From Roseiarcus sp963809245 (GTDB taxonomy: Bacteria > Pseudomonadota > Alphaproteobacteria > Rhizobiales > Beijerinckiaceae), in contig CAWEIU010000010.1 in NCBI GenBank assembly GCA_963809245.1, forward strand, positions 124,001 through 188,000: DNA of 64,000 bases, written 5' to 3'. The notes beneath the pieces were generated by a model that saw only the letters and a program-made list of their open reading frames with translations, ran no database searches and was not told where the DNA came from. Made by a program: the position numbers and the translations under genes. Positions 30,635 through 41,369 of the stretch are shown in pieces. Every line of letters begins with the position of its first letter. Position 1 is the first letter of the stretch.

Positions 30635-30992
30635 GGCGGGTCTTTCATCGTCGCAAAACAACGAACTCGCTCGGCTCGGCCATCGCCGTCGCGTTGCGGC
30701 CTCTTTACTACGAAGAACAGTCCGAGCGTGTCTTAATCATGGCGTTCGGGGGAGCCCCGAGGACAAATGTGCGCCGCGCCGCTTTTACGCCAGAATAGCG
30801 GGCTTCGACAGAACCTTTGGCATAAAGAAATTTTTAGGGAGCGACGAAGCACGGTCCGGCTGTCCGGCCCCGGGTCGCAGCGCAAATTGCTCAATCCTTG
30901 CTTTAGATATGTTGAATTGAACGCGGCCTCGATCCGGATTGAATGACGAGCTGGCGCTTGGCGCGCCGCGTCCCATCGAGCCATCGGTTCAG
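30635..30992. other. divergent promoter region between the two-component/efflux operon and ssuD
   Basis: A 358-base stretch with no convincing coding sequence on either strand. It should hold the promoters of both divergent transcripts. It is locally AT-richer around 30800-30930 (for example CATAAAGAAATTTTTAGG and TTTAGATATGTTGAATTG), but I see no operator symmetrical enough to name. Confidence 0.5.
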
Positions 30993-32189
30993 ATGGCGGC
31001 GAGCAGAAAAGGCCGCTTTGTGACTGCGATTCAATCCGCCAACGTCCTCTGGTTCATTCCGACCCATGGGGATGGCCGATATCTCGGAACCAGCCTCGGC
31101 GGCCGCGCGGTCGACTTGCCCTACCTCAAGCAGATCGCCCAGGCCGCCAACTCGCTCGGCTACTACGGCGTGCTGCTCCCGACGGGCAAGAGCTGCGAGG
31201 ATTCCTGGGTCGTCGCGTCCGCGCTAGCGCCGCAAACCGAGCGCCTGCGCTTTCTGGTCGCGGTGCGGCCCGGCCTGCAATCGCCGACCGTCGCCGCGCG
31301 CATGACGGCGACGCTCGACCGGGTGTCGGGCGGCCGACTGCTGATCAATGTCGTCACGGGCGGCGATCCGGTCGAGAACAAGGGCGATGGTCTGTTCCTG
31401 TCACACGGCGACCGCTACGCGCTCACGCGCGAGTTTCTCGAAGTCTATTCGGCGCTGCTGCGCGGCGAGACCGTCGACTATTCCGGCGAGCATCTGAGGA
31501 TCGAGGCGGGCAGCCTTCTGTTTCCGCCGCTCCAGCAGCCGCTGCCGCCGCTCTATTTCGGCGGTTCGTCGGACGCCGGCATCGCCGTCGCCGCGCACCT
31601 CGTCGACAAATATCTCACCTGGGGCGAGCCGCCGAGCGCCGTCGCCGAAAAAATAGCCGTCGTGCGCAAGGCGGCTGAGGCGCGCGGACGCGAACTCAGC
31701 TTCGGCATTCGCCTGCATGTGATCGTGCGCGAGACGGCGCGAGAGGCTTGGCGCGCGGCCGACAAGCTGATCCATCATGTCGACGACGCGACGGTCGCCG
31801 CGGCGCAAAGCGTTTTCAAACGCATGGATTCCGTCGGCCAGAGCCGCATGTCGGCCTTGCACGGCGGCCGGCGCGACAAGCTCGAGATCAGCCCCAATCT
31901 CTGGGCCGGCGTCGGTCTCGTGCGCGGCGGCGCGGGTACGGCGCTGGTCGGCGATCCGGAAACCGTCGCTGAGCGGATGCGCGAATATATGGCGATCGGC
32001 GTCGACAGCTTCATTCTGTCCGGCTATCCGCACCTCGAAGAGGCCTACCGGTTCGCCGAACTGGTGATGCCGCTGTTGCCGCTCAATCACGCCCAGCCGC
32101 GCGCCTCCGTCGCCGCCAATATGGGCCCGTTCGGAGAGACGATCGCCAACATCGACCGGCCCGTCTATCGGCGCGCGGGAGAATCGTAA
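30993..32189 (+). CDS. ssuD: FMNH2-dependent alkanesulfonate monooxygenase
   Basis: A ~398-residue bacterial-luciferase-fold enzyme closely following SsuD: NVLWFIPTHGDGRYLGT near the start, GYYGVLLPTGKSCEDSWVVA, VAARMTATLDRVSGGRLLIN, VVTGGDPVENKGDG, and YFGGSSDAGIAVAA. SsuD oxygenates C1-C14 alkanesulfonates with reduced FMN, releasing sulfite. The start is uncertain: ATG at 30993 lacks a good Shine-Dalgarno, GTG at 31020 has AAAAGG seven bases ahead and gives nearly the E. coli length, and a TTG lies at 30939. No ssuE or ssuABC genes are adjacent, so flavin supply comes from elsewhere. Confidence 0.9.
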   Translation: MAASRKGRFVTAIQSANVLWFIPTHGDGRYLGTSLGGRAVDLPYLKQIAQAANSLGYYGVLLPTGKSCEDSWVVASALAPQTERLRFLVAVRPGLQSPTVAARMTATLDRVSGGRLLINVVTGGDPVENKGDGLFLSHGDRYALTREFLEVYSALLRGETVDYSGEHLRIEAGSLLFPPLQQPLPPLYFGGSSDAGIAVAAHLVDKYLTWGEPPSAVAEKIAVVRKAAEARGRELSFGIRLHVIVRETAREAWRAADKLIHHVDDATVAAAQSVFKRMDSVGQSRMSALHGGRRDKLEISPNLWAGVGLVRGGAGTALVGDPETVAERMREYMAIGVDSFILSGYPHLEEAYRFAELVMPLLPLNHAQPRASVAANMGPFGETIANIDRPVYRRAGES

Positions 32190-32225
32190 GCCTTCTCGGC
32201 GTCGCGCCGCCGCCGCTGAGCAACG

Positions 32226-32260
32226 GGCCGCCTGGCGTTTCTCCCACACGCCGGGCGGCC
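32226..32260 (+). terminator. hairpin after ssuD
   Basis: GGCCGCCTGGCG, an 11-base loop, then CGCCGGGCGGCC: a 12-base stem with one mismatch, 36 bases after the ssuD stop. There is no following T-run, as is common for terminators in GC-rich genomes. Confidence 0.6.
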
Positions 32261-32360
32261 ATCGCGCGATCGTGACGGCGGCGCCCGCGCGGAAAGTTGT
32301 CGCTCAGCGAATTCGACCTATGTTGCGCAGGGAACAGCGAGCGATATCGCGAGGAGTCTT

Positions 32361-33684
32361 ATGGCGCAGAAGCGGCAATTGCGTTTGGGCGCGTTCATGC
32401 GCCCGACCACCATCCACACCGCCGGCTGGCGCTATCCCGGCGCCTATCGCGGACGCCAATTTCAATCTCGCTCATCTCCAGCGTTTCGCGCAGACGCTGG
32501 AGCGCGGCCGCTTCGACGCCTTCTTCATGGCCGACCATCTCGCCGTGCTCAACATGCCGATCGAGGCGCTGAAGCGCAGCCACACGGTCACCTCGTTCGA
32601 CCCGATCACGCTGCTGCCGGCGCTCGCGATGTCGACGAGCCATCTCGGCCTGATCGCGACGGCGTCGACCACCTTCGAGCAGCCCTATCTGATCGCCCGC
32701 CGCTTCGCCTCGCTCGACCACATCAGCGGCGGCCGCGCCGGCTGGAACGTCGTGACGACCTCCAACCCCGACGCCGCGCTCAATTTCGGCCTCGAGGAGC
32801 ACATGGAGCACGACGAGCGCTACGCGCGCGCGCGCGAATTCTATCGACGTCGTCACCGGCCTGTGGGATTCCTGGGCCGACGACGCCTTCGTGCGCGACG
32901 TCGAAAGCGGGCTCTTCTTCGATCCCGCGAAGCTGCACGTGCTCGATCACAAGGGCCCATATCTCTCGGTGCGCGGGCCGCTGAACATCGCCCGGCCGAT
33001 CCAGGGCTGGCCGGTGATCGTCCAGGCCGGCGCCTCCGAGGCGGGCCGCCAGCTCGCCGCCGAGACCGCCGAGGTGGTGTTCGCCGCCGGCTCGCGGCTC
33101 GAGGACGGCCGCGCCTTCTACGCCGACGTGAAGGGCCGCATGGACGTGCTCGGCCGCAATCGCGACCATCTCAAGATCCTGCCCGGCGCCTTCGTGGTCG
33201 TCGGCGACACGCGTGGAGGAGGCGCGCGAAAAGCGCGCCCAGCTCGACAGCCTCGTCCACTACGAGAGCGCGATCGCCGCGCTTTCGATCGCGCTCGGCC
33301 ACGACGCTTCGCGCTTCGATCCCGACGCGCCGCTGCCCGAGATTCCGCGAATCGAACGCGAGCAAGAGCAGCCGCGAGCGGGTCGTCGCGCTGGCCAAGC
33401 GCGAGAACCTCACCGTTCGCCAGCTCGCGCAGCGGCTCGGCGGCTATGCCGGCCTCGCCTTCGTCGGCACGCCCGCGACGATCGCCGACAGATGGAGGAA
33501 TGGCTGGTCGAGCGAAGGCTGCGACGGCTTCAACGTGATGTTCCCGTATCTGCCCGAGGGGCTCGACGACTTCGTCGACAAGGTCGTGCCCGAGCTGCAG
33601 CGGCGCGGCCTGTTCCGCCGCGAATACGAAGGCGCGACGCTGCGCGAGAATCTCGGCCTGCCGCGTCCCGCGAACCGATTTTTC
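32361..33684 (+). pseudogene. NtaA/SnaA/DszA-type FMN-dependent monooxygenase, broken by four +1 shifts
   Basis: The conserved protein is readable in five consecutive segments whose frame advances by one each time: LRLGAFMRPTTIHTAGWRYP; then DANFNLAHLQRFAQTLERG through HDERYARAREFY; then DVVTGLWDSWADDAF through AFVVVGDT; then EEAREKRAQLDSL through PDAPLPEIP; then SNASKS through ATLRENLGLPRPANRFF. Breaks are near 32448, 32845, 33212 and 33348, each repaired by dropping one base at a CG step. The family (nitrilotriacetate, dibenzothiophene-sulfone and similar monooxygenases) uses FMNH2 from a partner reductase. GAGGAG precedes the ATG. The true stop is unclear: no frame has a stop before the next gene. 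Because every residue block is conserved, I think sequence errors are likelier than decay. Confidence 0.8.
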
Positions 33685-33703
33685 ATACGTCCGACATCGC
33701 GCG

Positions 33704-33721
33704 GCGCCGTACAGACGGCGC
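33704..33721. terminator. short hairpin after the monooxygenase
   Basis: GCGCCGT, ACAG, ACGGCGC: a perfect 7-base stem with a 4-base loop, 20 bases after the last recognisable monooxygenase codon. It suggests that the real gene ends before here. Confidence 0.45.
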
Positions 33722-33809
33722 GCACGCTTCGATTCCCGGAACATCGCATGTTTGCATGCGTTCTGCCGAGCTGGACGCCTCGTCCGAGGCTGGCGGAAGG
33801 AATCGACAG

Positions 33810-34173
33810 ATGCGGCGGAACTTCATCATCACGACGGCGCTCGCCATTGCGCTCACTTTGCCCGTTGCGGCTTTCGCCGCAAGCGGTGGAGCCAGCGGTG
33901 GCGCAAGCGGGGCGGCGGGCGGGGCGGCAGGCGCCTCGGGAGGCGCGGCAGGCGGCGCCAATGGCGCCGCGAGCGGGACCGGAGCGGCTGGGACGAGCGG
34001 CGCGGCGGGAACGAACGGGACGCGGGCACAGCGCCAGCAGCGCGAACGGCGGCGCCAACGGCTCTGGCAGCGCGACCGGCACGACAGGCGCCGGCAATGG
34101 CTGCGACCCCAACGCTGCGCGCACCGGTGGCGGCGTGGCGAGTTCCGCGGGCAGCGCGAAGCCCGGCTGCTAA
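33810..34173 (+). CDS. small secreted Gly/Ala/Ser-rich protein, frameshifted as given
   Basis: The repaired product is about 120 residues. A signal peptide (MRRNFIITTALAIALTLPVA, cleavage near AFAA) is followed by low-complexity repeats of GGASGGASGAAGGAAG type. The Gly/Ala/Asn/Ser pattern continues in the next frame (SSANGGANGSGSATGTTGAG) and ends NGCDPNAARTGGG...AKPGC with two Cys. One extra base near 34023 joins the two. Without repair the frame turns into an Arg/Gln-rich sequence that is clearly out of phase. Such proteins are common and uncharacterised in Hyphomicrobiales. GGAAGG lies about 10 bases before the ATG. Confidence 0.6.
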
Positions 34174-34206
34174 AGCGTGCGGCTTCAGCGATCGTGGATT
34201 GATCCA

Positions 34207-34232
34207 ACCTGCCGGTCCTTGGGCCGGCAGGT
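34207..34232 (+). terminator. hairpin terminator candidate
   Basis: ACCTGCCGG, eight bases, CCGGCAGGT: a perfect 9-base stem 34 bases after the Gly-rich gene's stop. No T-run follows. Confidence 0.6.
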
Positions 34233-34332
34233 CATGCTCGATGCGAAGGATCCGTGCGTAGTGCGCCTGCGGAACATTTCCGCCATCAGCGCGTTTTTCG
34301 CCGTGCTGACAACCCAATGCGGGAGGCTACTC

Positions 34333-34650
34333 ATGCCACGCGGCGACAAGTCCAAGTACACCGACAAGCAGGAACGCAAGGCCGACCACATCGCGGAAAG
34401 TTACGAGAGCCGCGGCGTGCCGGAGAACGAAGCTGAACGTCGCGCCTGGGCGACCGTCAACAAGGACGACGGCGGCGGCAAGCGCGAGGGCGGCTCCGGC
34501 CGCGGCAAGACGACGGGACGTCCCGCAGCGCATAAGGGCGGGCGCAAGGGCGGCGCGGCCTCGGCGGCGCGACCTGCGGCGAGCCGGTCCGCGGCGGCCA
34601 AGAAGGCGGCGGCCACACGCAAGCGAAACGCCGCGCGCAAGCAGGCTTGA
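34333..34650 (+). CDS. small basic stress-type protein with Lys/Ala-rich tail
   Basis: A 105-residue protein. The N-terminal ~50 residues (MPRGDKSKYTDKQERKADHI, ESRGVPENEAERRAWATVNK) match a small family often labelled plasmid stabilisation protein in proteobacterial genomes, without experimental support known to me. The remainder is Gly/Lys then Ala/Lys/Arg-rich (KGGRKGGAASAARP, AAAKKAAATRKRNAARKQA), like histone H1-type tails, so non-specific DNA binding is plausible. GGGAGG lies six bases before the ATG at 34333. Confidence 0.75.
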   Translation: MPRGDKSKYTDKQERKADHIAESYESRGVPENEAERRAWATVNKDDGGGKREGGSGRGKTTGRPAAHKGGRKGGAASAARPAASRSAAAKKAAATRKRNAARKQA

Positions 34651-34834
34651 TGTCGATCCGGCCGCGAAGGGTGAGTTCCGGCTGACGGCGCGTCTCGCAA
34701 GCCGCGAGGCGCGCCGTCGCGTTTAGGATCGCGCCTTCCCGAAGACGAGGAGACTGATCGCAGCGCCACCGATTCGACGCGGCGGCTCGAATCGCGTCAT
34801 CTGTCGCCGTTCGATGTTATAAGGGCGCGAGACG

Positions 34835-35825
34835 ATGAGCATTCTCGTCACCGGCAGCTCCGGCCATCTCGGCGAGGCGCTGATGCGCACGCTCAAGGCG
34901 CGCGGGCGTGAGGCGGTCGGACTCGACCGGATGGCCGGCGCCTTCACCGACGCAGTCGGCTCGATCGCCGATCGCGCGTTTGTCCGGCGCTGCATGAAGG
35001 GGGCGCGGACGGTGCCTTCACGCGGCGACGCTGCACAAGCCGCACGTCGGGACGCACCCCAACGAGGAATTCGTCGACACTAATGTGCGCGGCGCACTCG
35101 TCCTGCTGGAGGAGGCCGTCGCGGCCGGCGTCGAGGCTTTCGTCTTCACCAGCACGACGAGCGCGTTCGGCGACGCGCTGGTCCCGCCGCCGGGCGAGCC
35201 GGCCGCCTGGATCACGGAAGACGTGGCGCCGATCCCGAAGAACATCTACGGCGTCACCAAGAGGGCCGCCGAGGACCTCTGCCAGCTGTTCCATCGCAAT
35301 GAGGGTCTCGCCTGCGTCGTGCTCCGCACCTCGCGCTTCTTTCCCGAGGAAGACGATAATGCGGCGGTGCGCGCGGCCTTCGCGCCGGACAACGCGAAGA
35401 TGAACGAGTTCCTGTTTCGCCGCGTCGACATCGAAGACGTCGTCTCTGCGCATCTTGCCGCCGCCGAGCGGGCGCCGAGCCTGGGCTTCGGCAAGTACAT
35501 CGTCAGCGCAACGACGCCCTTCACGCCCGGCGACCTCGCCCTGCTGCGGGCCGACGCGCCGGCCGCGACCCTCGCGCGCGCGCCCGAATATGCGGAAGCC
35601 TACGCTCGGCGAGGCTGGCGGATGTTCGCAAGCGTCGATCGCGTCTATGTCAACGCCAAGGCGCGCCGCGACCTCGACTGGCGGCCGCAGTGGGACTTCC
35701 GCCGGCTGGTGCGCCAGCTCGGCAACAATGAGAGCCTCGGCAGCGAACTCGCGCGGCTCGTCGGCTCCAAGGGTTATCATGAGGAGGGCTTCGCCGAGGG
35801 CCCCTATCCCGTCGCGCCAGGGTAG
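34835..35825 (+). CDS. NAD-dependent epimerase/dehydratase (extended SDR), frameshifted as given
   Basis: The repaired product is about 329 residues. It starts MSILVTGSSGHLGEALMRTL, the NAD-binding Rossmann motif. The frame is lost after MKGARTV; the next frame supplies LHAATLHKPHVGTHPNEEF, TNVRGALVLLEEA, FTSTTSAFGDAL, and the YGVTKRAAEDL active site. One extra base near 35015 explains it. The LHAATLHKPHV segment is characteristic of a subgroup of sugar-nucleotide-epimerase-like proteins of unknown substrate. It stands alone between small genes, so pathway cannot be assigned. Confidence 0.85.
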
Positions 35826-35896
35826 AGCGAGCGCTGTTTCCCCCGAACCGCATAACGCTCTAAGATGCAGCTGTGAGCGAGGGGAGCGCATTTGGC

Positions 35897-36286
35897 ATGA
35901 GAGGGTTTCTGATCCGCGCGGCGGTGGTCGCGATCGGGCTATGGGTCGCCTCCGAGATCGTTCCGGGGGTTGAAATCCGCTCCGTCGGCAGTCTGATCGC
36001 CGCGGCGCTCCTGCTCGGCGTCGTCAATGCGGTGATCCGTCCGATCCTGGTGATCCTGACCTTCCCGATCACGTTGTTGACGCTGGGCCTGTTCCTTCTC
36101 GTCATCAACGGCCTGATGGTCGAACTCGTCGCGCATTTTCTCCACGGCTTCTTTGTGAGCGGGCTCGGCTCCGCGATCCTGTGCGCGATCGTCGTCAGCA
36201 TCACGAGCTGGCTGATGTCCGGTTTCATCGGACCGCAGGGGCGCATCGAGGTCGTCACCGTGAGGCGCGACGACCGCTACGGCTAA
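35897..36286 (+). CDS. phage holin family (YvlD-like) membrane protein
   Basis: A 129-residue protein with four hydrophobic segments and the family signature around VNAVIRPILVILTFPITLLT and LGLFLLVINGLMVEL. Despite the name, these proteins occur as lone chromosomal genes and are not evidence of a prophage; no phage genes are nearby. I start at the ATG at 35897 (GAGGGGAG about 10 bases upstream); a GTG at 35873 is possible. Confidence 0.82.
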   Translation: MRGFLIRAAVVAIGLWVASEIVPGVEIRSVGSLIAAALLLGVVNAVIRPILVILTFPITLLTLGLFLLVINGLMVELVAHFLHGFFVSGLGSAILCAIVVSITSWLMSGFIGPQGRIEVVTVRRDDRYG

Positions 36287-36317
36287 GCGCTCTGTCGTCA
36301 AGTCGATCGTGCTCGAT

Positions 36318-36427
36318 CGTCATTGCGAGCGGAGCGAAGCAATCCACGATCGAGGCGGTCCGGTAGGTTCGTCCTAGTATCGGGGGTGGCGCGATCGCTG
36401 GATCGCTTCGCTCCGCTCGCGATGACG
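36318..36427. repeat. palindromic intergenic repeat (CGTCATTGCGA type)
   Basis: Third copy of the family also at 5513 and 12142: left arm CGTCATTGCGAGCGGAGCG then AAGCAATCCA; right arm TGGATCGCTTCGCTCC then GCTCGCGATGACG. It lies between convergent genes and can fold into a long hairpin. Confidence 0.82.
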
Positions 36428-36480
36428 ACAAAGGCGCGGATAAACCTGGAGACAATTACGCGCTGTGCGCCCTCGGCGAG

Positions 36481-38006
<1,526 letters not shown>

Positions 38007-38007
38007 G

Positions 38008-38962
38008 TCAGGCCTCCCCGCTGTTGACGGCGCGCCAGCGATTGAGGCCGACGGCGGCGAGGATGAGGGCGCCGAGCGCGAACTGCACCCAGTAGGGGTC
38101 GACCTTGGCGAGCACCATGCCGTTCTGGATGAGGCCGATGAGAAGCGACCGCGAACATCGTGCCGAGCACGGAGATATAGCCCCCCGTCAACGCGGCGCC
38201 GCCGATGATCGGCGCGGCGAAGGAAAGCAGCAGCCAGTCGGCGCCGATGGTCGGCTGCGCCGACCCGAGCTGCGCGACGGCGAGCACCGCGCCTCCCGCT
38301 GCGAGCAGGCCGGAGAGCATGTGGGCGGAGACGACGGCGCGCCCGGGCGATATGCCCGACAGCTCCGCCGCGTGCGGGTTGCCGCCGTAAGCGAGGAGGC
38401 GACGCCCCGGCGCGGTGCGGGCGAAGAACAGGCCGAGCAACGCCGCGACGATCAGCGGCGCGACGAGAAGATAGGGCAGGGCGCCGACATGCTGATCGCC
38501 GAAGGCGACCAGCGCCGGCGGCATCTTGTAGAACGGGATCGATCCGGTGATGCCGAAGTTGATCCCCGTGAACGCCGACGCGGTCGCCAGCGTGATGATG
38601 AAGGCGTTGATGCCGGTTCCCACAGTCAAGAGGCCGTTGAGGAGGCCGGCGAGGGCGCCGAGGGCGAGCGCCAGCGGGATGGCTATGGCGAGCGGTACTC
38701 CGTAGACCTCCATCATGCCGCCGAAGGCGATCGCCACCACGCCGCCGATCGCGCCGACCGCGATGTTCATCTGTCCGACGCCGAGCGTGATCATCTGCGC
38801 GAATGCGACCAGCAGGCCGACGCACAGACTGCGAAGCATCACGTAGAGGTTGAATTCGGTGAGGAAGTTGGGCGCGATGAAGGCGAGGGCGACGGCCCCG
38901 ACGACGATCGCCGCCGCGAGACCGGACCATTCGACGAGAAGGAGGCGGCGCAACATTGTCAT
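38008..38962 (-). CDS. sugar ABC transporter permease (RbsC-like) 2, frameshifted as given
   Basis: The repaired product is about 317 residues. The main frame runs from MTMLRRLLLVEWSGLAAAIV through NLYVMLRSLCVGLLVAFAQM, NGLLTVGTGINAFIITLATA and IIGGAALTGGYISVLGTMFA. The end, LIGLIQNGMVLAKVDPYWVQ and RWRAVNSGEA, is in the next frame. One extra base near 38147 repairs it. About eight to ten membrane helices and the BPD-transp 2 motifs are visible. Its ATG overlaps the stop of permease 1 in ATGA. It probably forms a heterodimeric channel with permease 1. Confidence 0.85.
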
Positions 38963-39967
38963 TGCTGGGCGATCCCGCGGCGCTCGGCGTAGAGCGCGCG
39001 ATAGCGGTCGACGAGAACGGCGAGAAAGAGGATCACGCCGAGATAGAATTGCAGCCAGAAATTGCCGATCTGCAGCACGAGAAGGCCGCTTCGGATCGTC
39101 GTCACCAGCAGCGCGCCGAGCATCGTGCCGACGACCGCGACCGAGCCGCCCGACAGCAGCGTGCCGCCGAGCACCGGGCCGAGAAAGGAGGGCAGCAGCC
39201 AGTCCTCGCCGCCGACCGCCGGCATCGCGGCGCCGAGCCGGGCGACGACCATCATGCCGGCGATCGCCGCAAGCGAGGCCGGAGAGCGCGTGGCTGATCG
39301 TAATGACGCGGGCGACCGGCACGCCGGACATTTCCGCGGCTCGGCCGTTCGCCCCCGCCGCGAGGATGCGCCTGCCGAGACTCGAATAGCGGTAGAGGAC
39401 GAACAGCGCGGCGCAGATGGCGACGGCGACGATAAGGAGCGGCGAAACGACGCCGGCGATCCGCGCCTTGCCGATCGCGCCGACCGCAGGCGGCAGCGCG
39501 TCGAGCGGGACCGCCTTGGTCAGGATCAGCATGGCGCCGGAGAAGAGATTGGCGCTCGCCAGCGTGATGATGAAGCTGTTGACGCCGGTGCGCGTGATGA
39601 CGAACCCATTGAGCCATCCGAGCGCGGCGCCGAGCGCGAGCGCGCCGACGACCGCGATCGCGGGAGGCAGGCCGAGCGTCTGCATGAGATAGCCGCCGGC
39701 CATGACGGCGCATACGCCGATCGAGCCGACGGAAAGGTTCATGCCGCCGGTGGCCAGCACCACCATCTGGGCGAAGCCGATGACGATGTCGATCGCCAGC
39801 GCCCGCCCCACGGTGAAGAGGTTGAACGGAGACAGAAAGCCGGGCGCGCGCAACGAGAAGGCGGCCCAGAAGCCCGCGATGATGAGCACGAGGCCGAGCT
39901 GCGACGAGATCGCGGCGACGTTCAGCCGCGGCGCAGCGGGCGCATCGGGGAGGGCTTCGTCGGTCAT
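38959..39967 (-). CDS. sugar ABC transporter permease (RbsC-like) 1, frameshifted as given
   Basis: The repaired product is about 335 residues. Frame one covers MTDEALPDAP, membrane helices, QMVVLATGGMNLSVGSIGV (the family core motif) and RVITISHALSGLA. The next frame covers AGMMVVARLGAAMPAVGGED through LVDRYRALYAERRGIAQQ. One extra base near 39275 joins them. Motifs NGFVITRTGVNSFIITLASA and LGGTLLSGGSVAVVGTMLGA are typical of ribose/xylose-type permeases. First permease gene after the binding protein in the importer operon. Confidence 0.85.
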
Positions 39968-39992
39968 GCGAAAGTCCGTAATTGATTGGAGT

Positions 39993-40134
39993 GGCCCTCA
40001 CCCCAACTCCTCTCCCGCATAGTCCGCGGCGTCCTTTCGGACGCCCTGCGCGGGACAGGAGCTTTGCGGCGCCGTCCGAGCCCTTCTCCCGTTTGCGGGA
40101 GAAGGTGGGGCGAAGCGCCGGATGAGGGCCTCAC
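39993..40134. repeat. palindromic intergenic repeat (GCCCTCA...TGAGGGC type)
   Basis: About 140 bases lying inside the sugar importer operon, between the binding protein and permease 1. Ends are GGCCCTCACCCC and GGATGAGGGCCTCAC, with CCTTCTCCCGTTTGCGGGAGAAGG forming an internal hairpin (written here as one 24-base palindrome at 40081-40105; arms CTCCCG and CGGGAG). A related element is at 48358-48428. It could lower expression of the permeases relative to the binding protein. Confidence 0.75.
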
Positions 40135-40172
40135 GCCGAGTGCTCTAGATTCGTGCACGAAATCGGCGCCGC

Positions 40173-41205
40173 CTATTTGCAAGATAGATAGGTCGTCTTG
40201 AACTTGTTCTGGATGTCCGAGGTGATCTTCTTCAGACTCGTCCTTATAGGTTGCAAGGTTCGCCTCGTTGATGACGAGCGTTCCCGAATCGATGAAGTGC
40301 GCCGTCTGCGGCGTCTTGATCCAGGGCGCGTTGGCGTTGACGGCGCATTTTCCGCTGGCGAGCAGATCGAGCGCGTAGGCGCCGACGTAGCCCTGCCCAT
40401 AGGGGTTCTGCGCCATCGTGCCCGAGACGAAGCCGTCCTTGATGGCGTCGAGCACGATCGGATCGTCGTCGATGCCGACGAACTTGATGCGCTTGTCGCC
40501 GAGCGTGCGCAGCGACTTGGCGGCGACGACCGAGGGGATGTAGGCGGTGGCGATCATGCCGCCGATCTGATCCTTCTGGGCGGCGAGCAGCGCGTTGATC
40601 TTCTGGTCGGCGGCCTCCTGCGCGTCGGTGTCGGCCACTGTCTGCAGCAGCTTGACCGCGCCGTTGGTCTCGGCGACCGCGGTTTCGACCGCCTTGACGC
40701 GCAGCGTCGTGTTGGGATCGACGAGCAGACCGGCGAGATGAACGATGTTGCCTTTGCCGCCCATCGCCTTGATCAGCTCCTTCGTGCCGAGATAGGCCGA
40801 ATGATAGACGTCGGTGCCGAGGCAGAATGCGGCGTCGGTCGGATCCTGCGCGCAGCCGGCGAGGGCGACGGACGGGATCCCGGCTCCTTTCAACTCGGAC
40901 AGGGTCGAATTGATGCCGACAGCGTCGCCGGGGAAGATGCCAAACGCCTTGTAGCCCTGCGCCACCAGGCTCTCGACGAGCTCGGTTTGCAGATTGAGTT
41001 TCCAGTCGCTCGGAACTTTGAAGTCGACGGCGGCAATGCCGAAGTCCTTCTTCGCGTCGGCGGCCGCTTGCTCCCAGGGCTTGAAATAGGGATGCGGGCC
41101 GCCGGGGATCAGCGCGATCTTCGTGTCGGAGGCGGCGGCGGCCGATCCGGCCAGCAGAGCGAGCCCGACCAGCGAGCAGCCAAAGAGATTACGCATCAAA
41201 TGCAT
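40173..41205 (-). CDS. sugar ABC transporter substrate-binding protein (RbsB-like), frameshifted as given
   Basis: The repaired product is about 343 residues. A Sec signal (RNLFGCSLVGLALLAGSAAA) is followed by a type I periplasmic-binding fold: IALIPGGPHPYFKPWEQAAA, GYKAFGIFPGDAVGINSTL, GGKGNIVHLAG, FVGIDDDPIVLDAIKDGFVS, MAQNPYGQGYVGAYALDLL. After NEANLATYKD the given frame runs into repeat DNA, while the next frame finishes LKKITSDIQNKFKTTYLSCK. One extra base near 40236-40240 explains it. GGAGGG stands five bases before the ATG at 41205. First gene of the importer operon; sugar or polyol ligand not predictable. Confidence 0.87.
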
Positions 41206-41282
41206 TCTATCCCTCCCTATGCGCGATGGCTTTGCGGTTCTCGTTTTCGAGCCCGCGCATCGTCGAAAAAACTATAGAACGA

Positions 41283-41314
41283 GCGCATATCGAATACAAT
41301 ATGCGCTTCGATAT
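41283..41314. promoter_or_regulatory. two interlocking perfect palindromes in a divergent promoter
   Basis: GCGCATAT (41283-41290) pairs with ATATGCGC (41299-41306), and overlapping it ATATCGAA (41287-41294) pairs with TTCGATAT (41307-41314). Both are perfect 8-base inverted repeats in an AT-rich patch between the importer's binding-protein gene and the hydrolase. This is a likely operator, perhaps for the nearby GntR regulator. Which protein binds is inferred. Confidence 0.6.
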
Positions 41315-41369
41315 GCTAGACGGGAAATCCTGGACTGGCGGCTGCGACGCGAACGGACGGAGAGCCCGA

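Noticed and set aside
35897..36286. Holin-family gene as a sign of a prophage
   Set aside because: YvlD-like holin-family proteins are common lone chromosomal genes; no phage structural or lysis genes are near.
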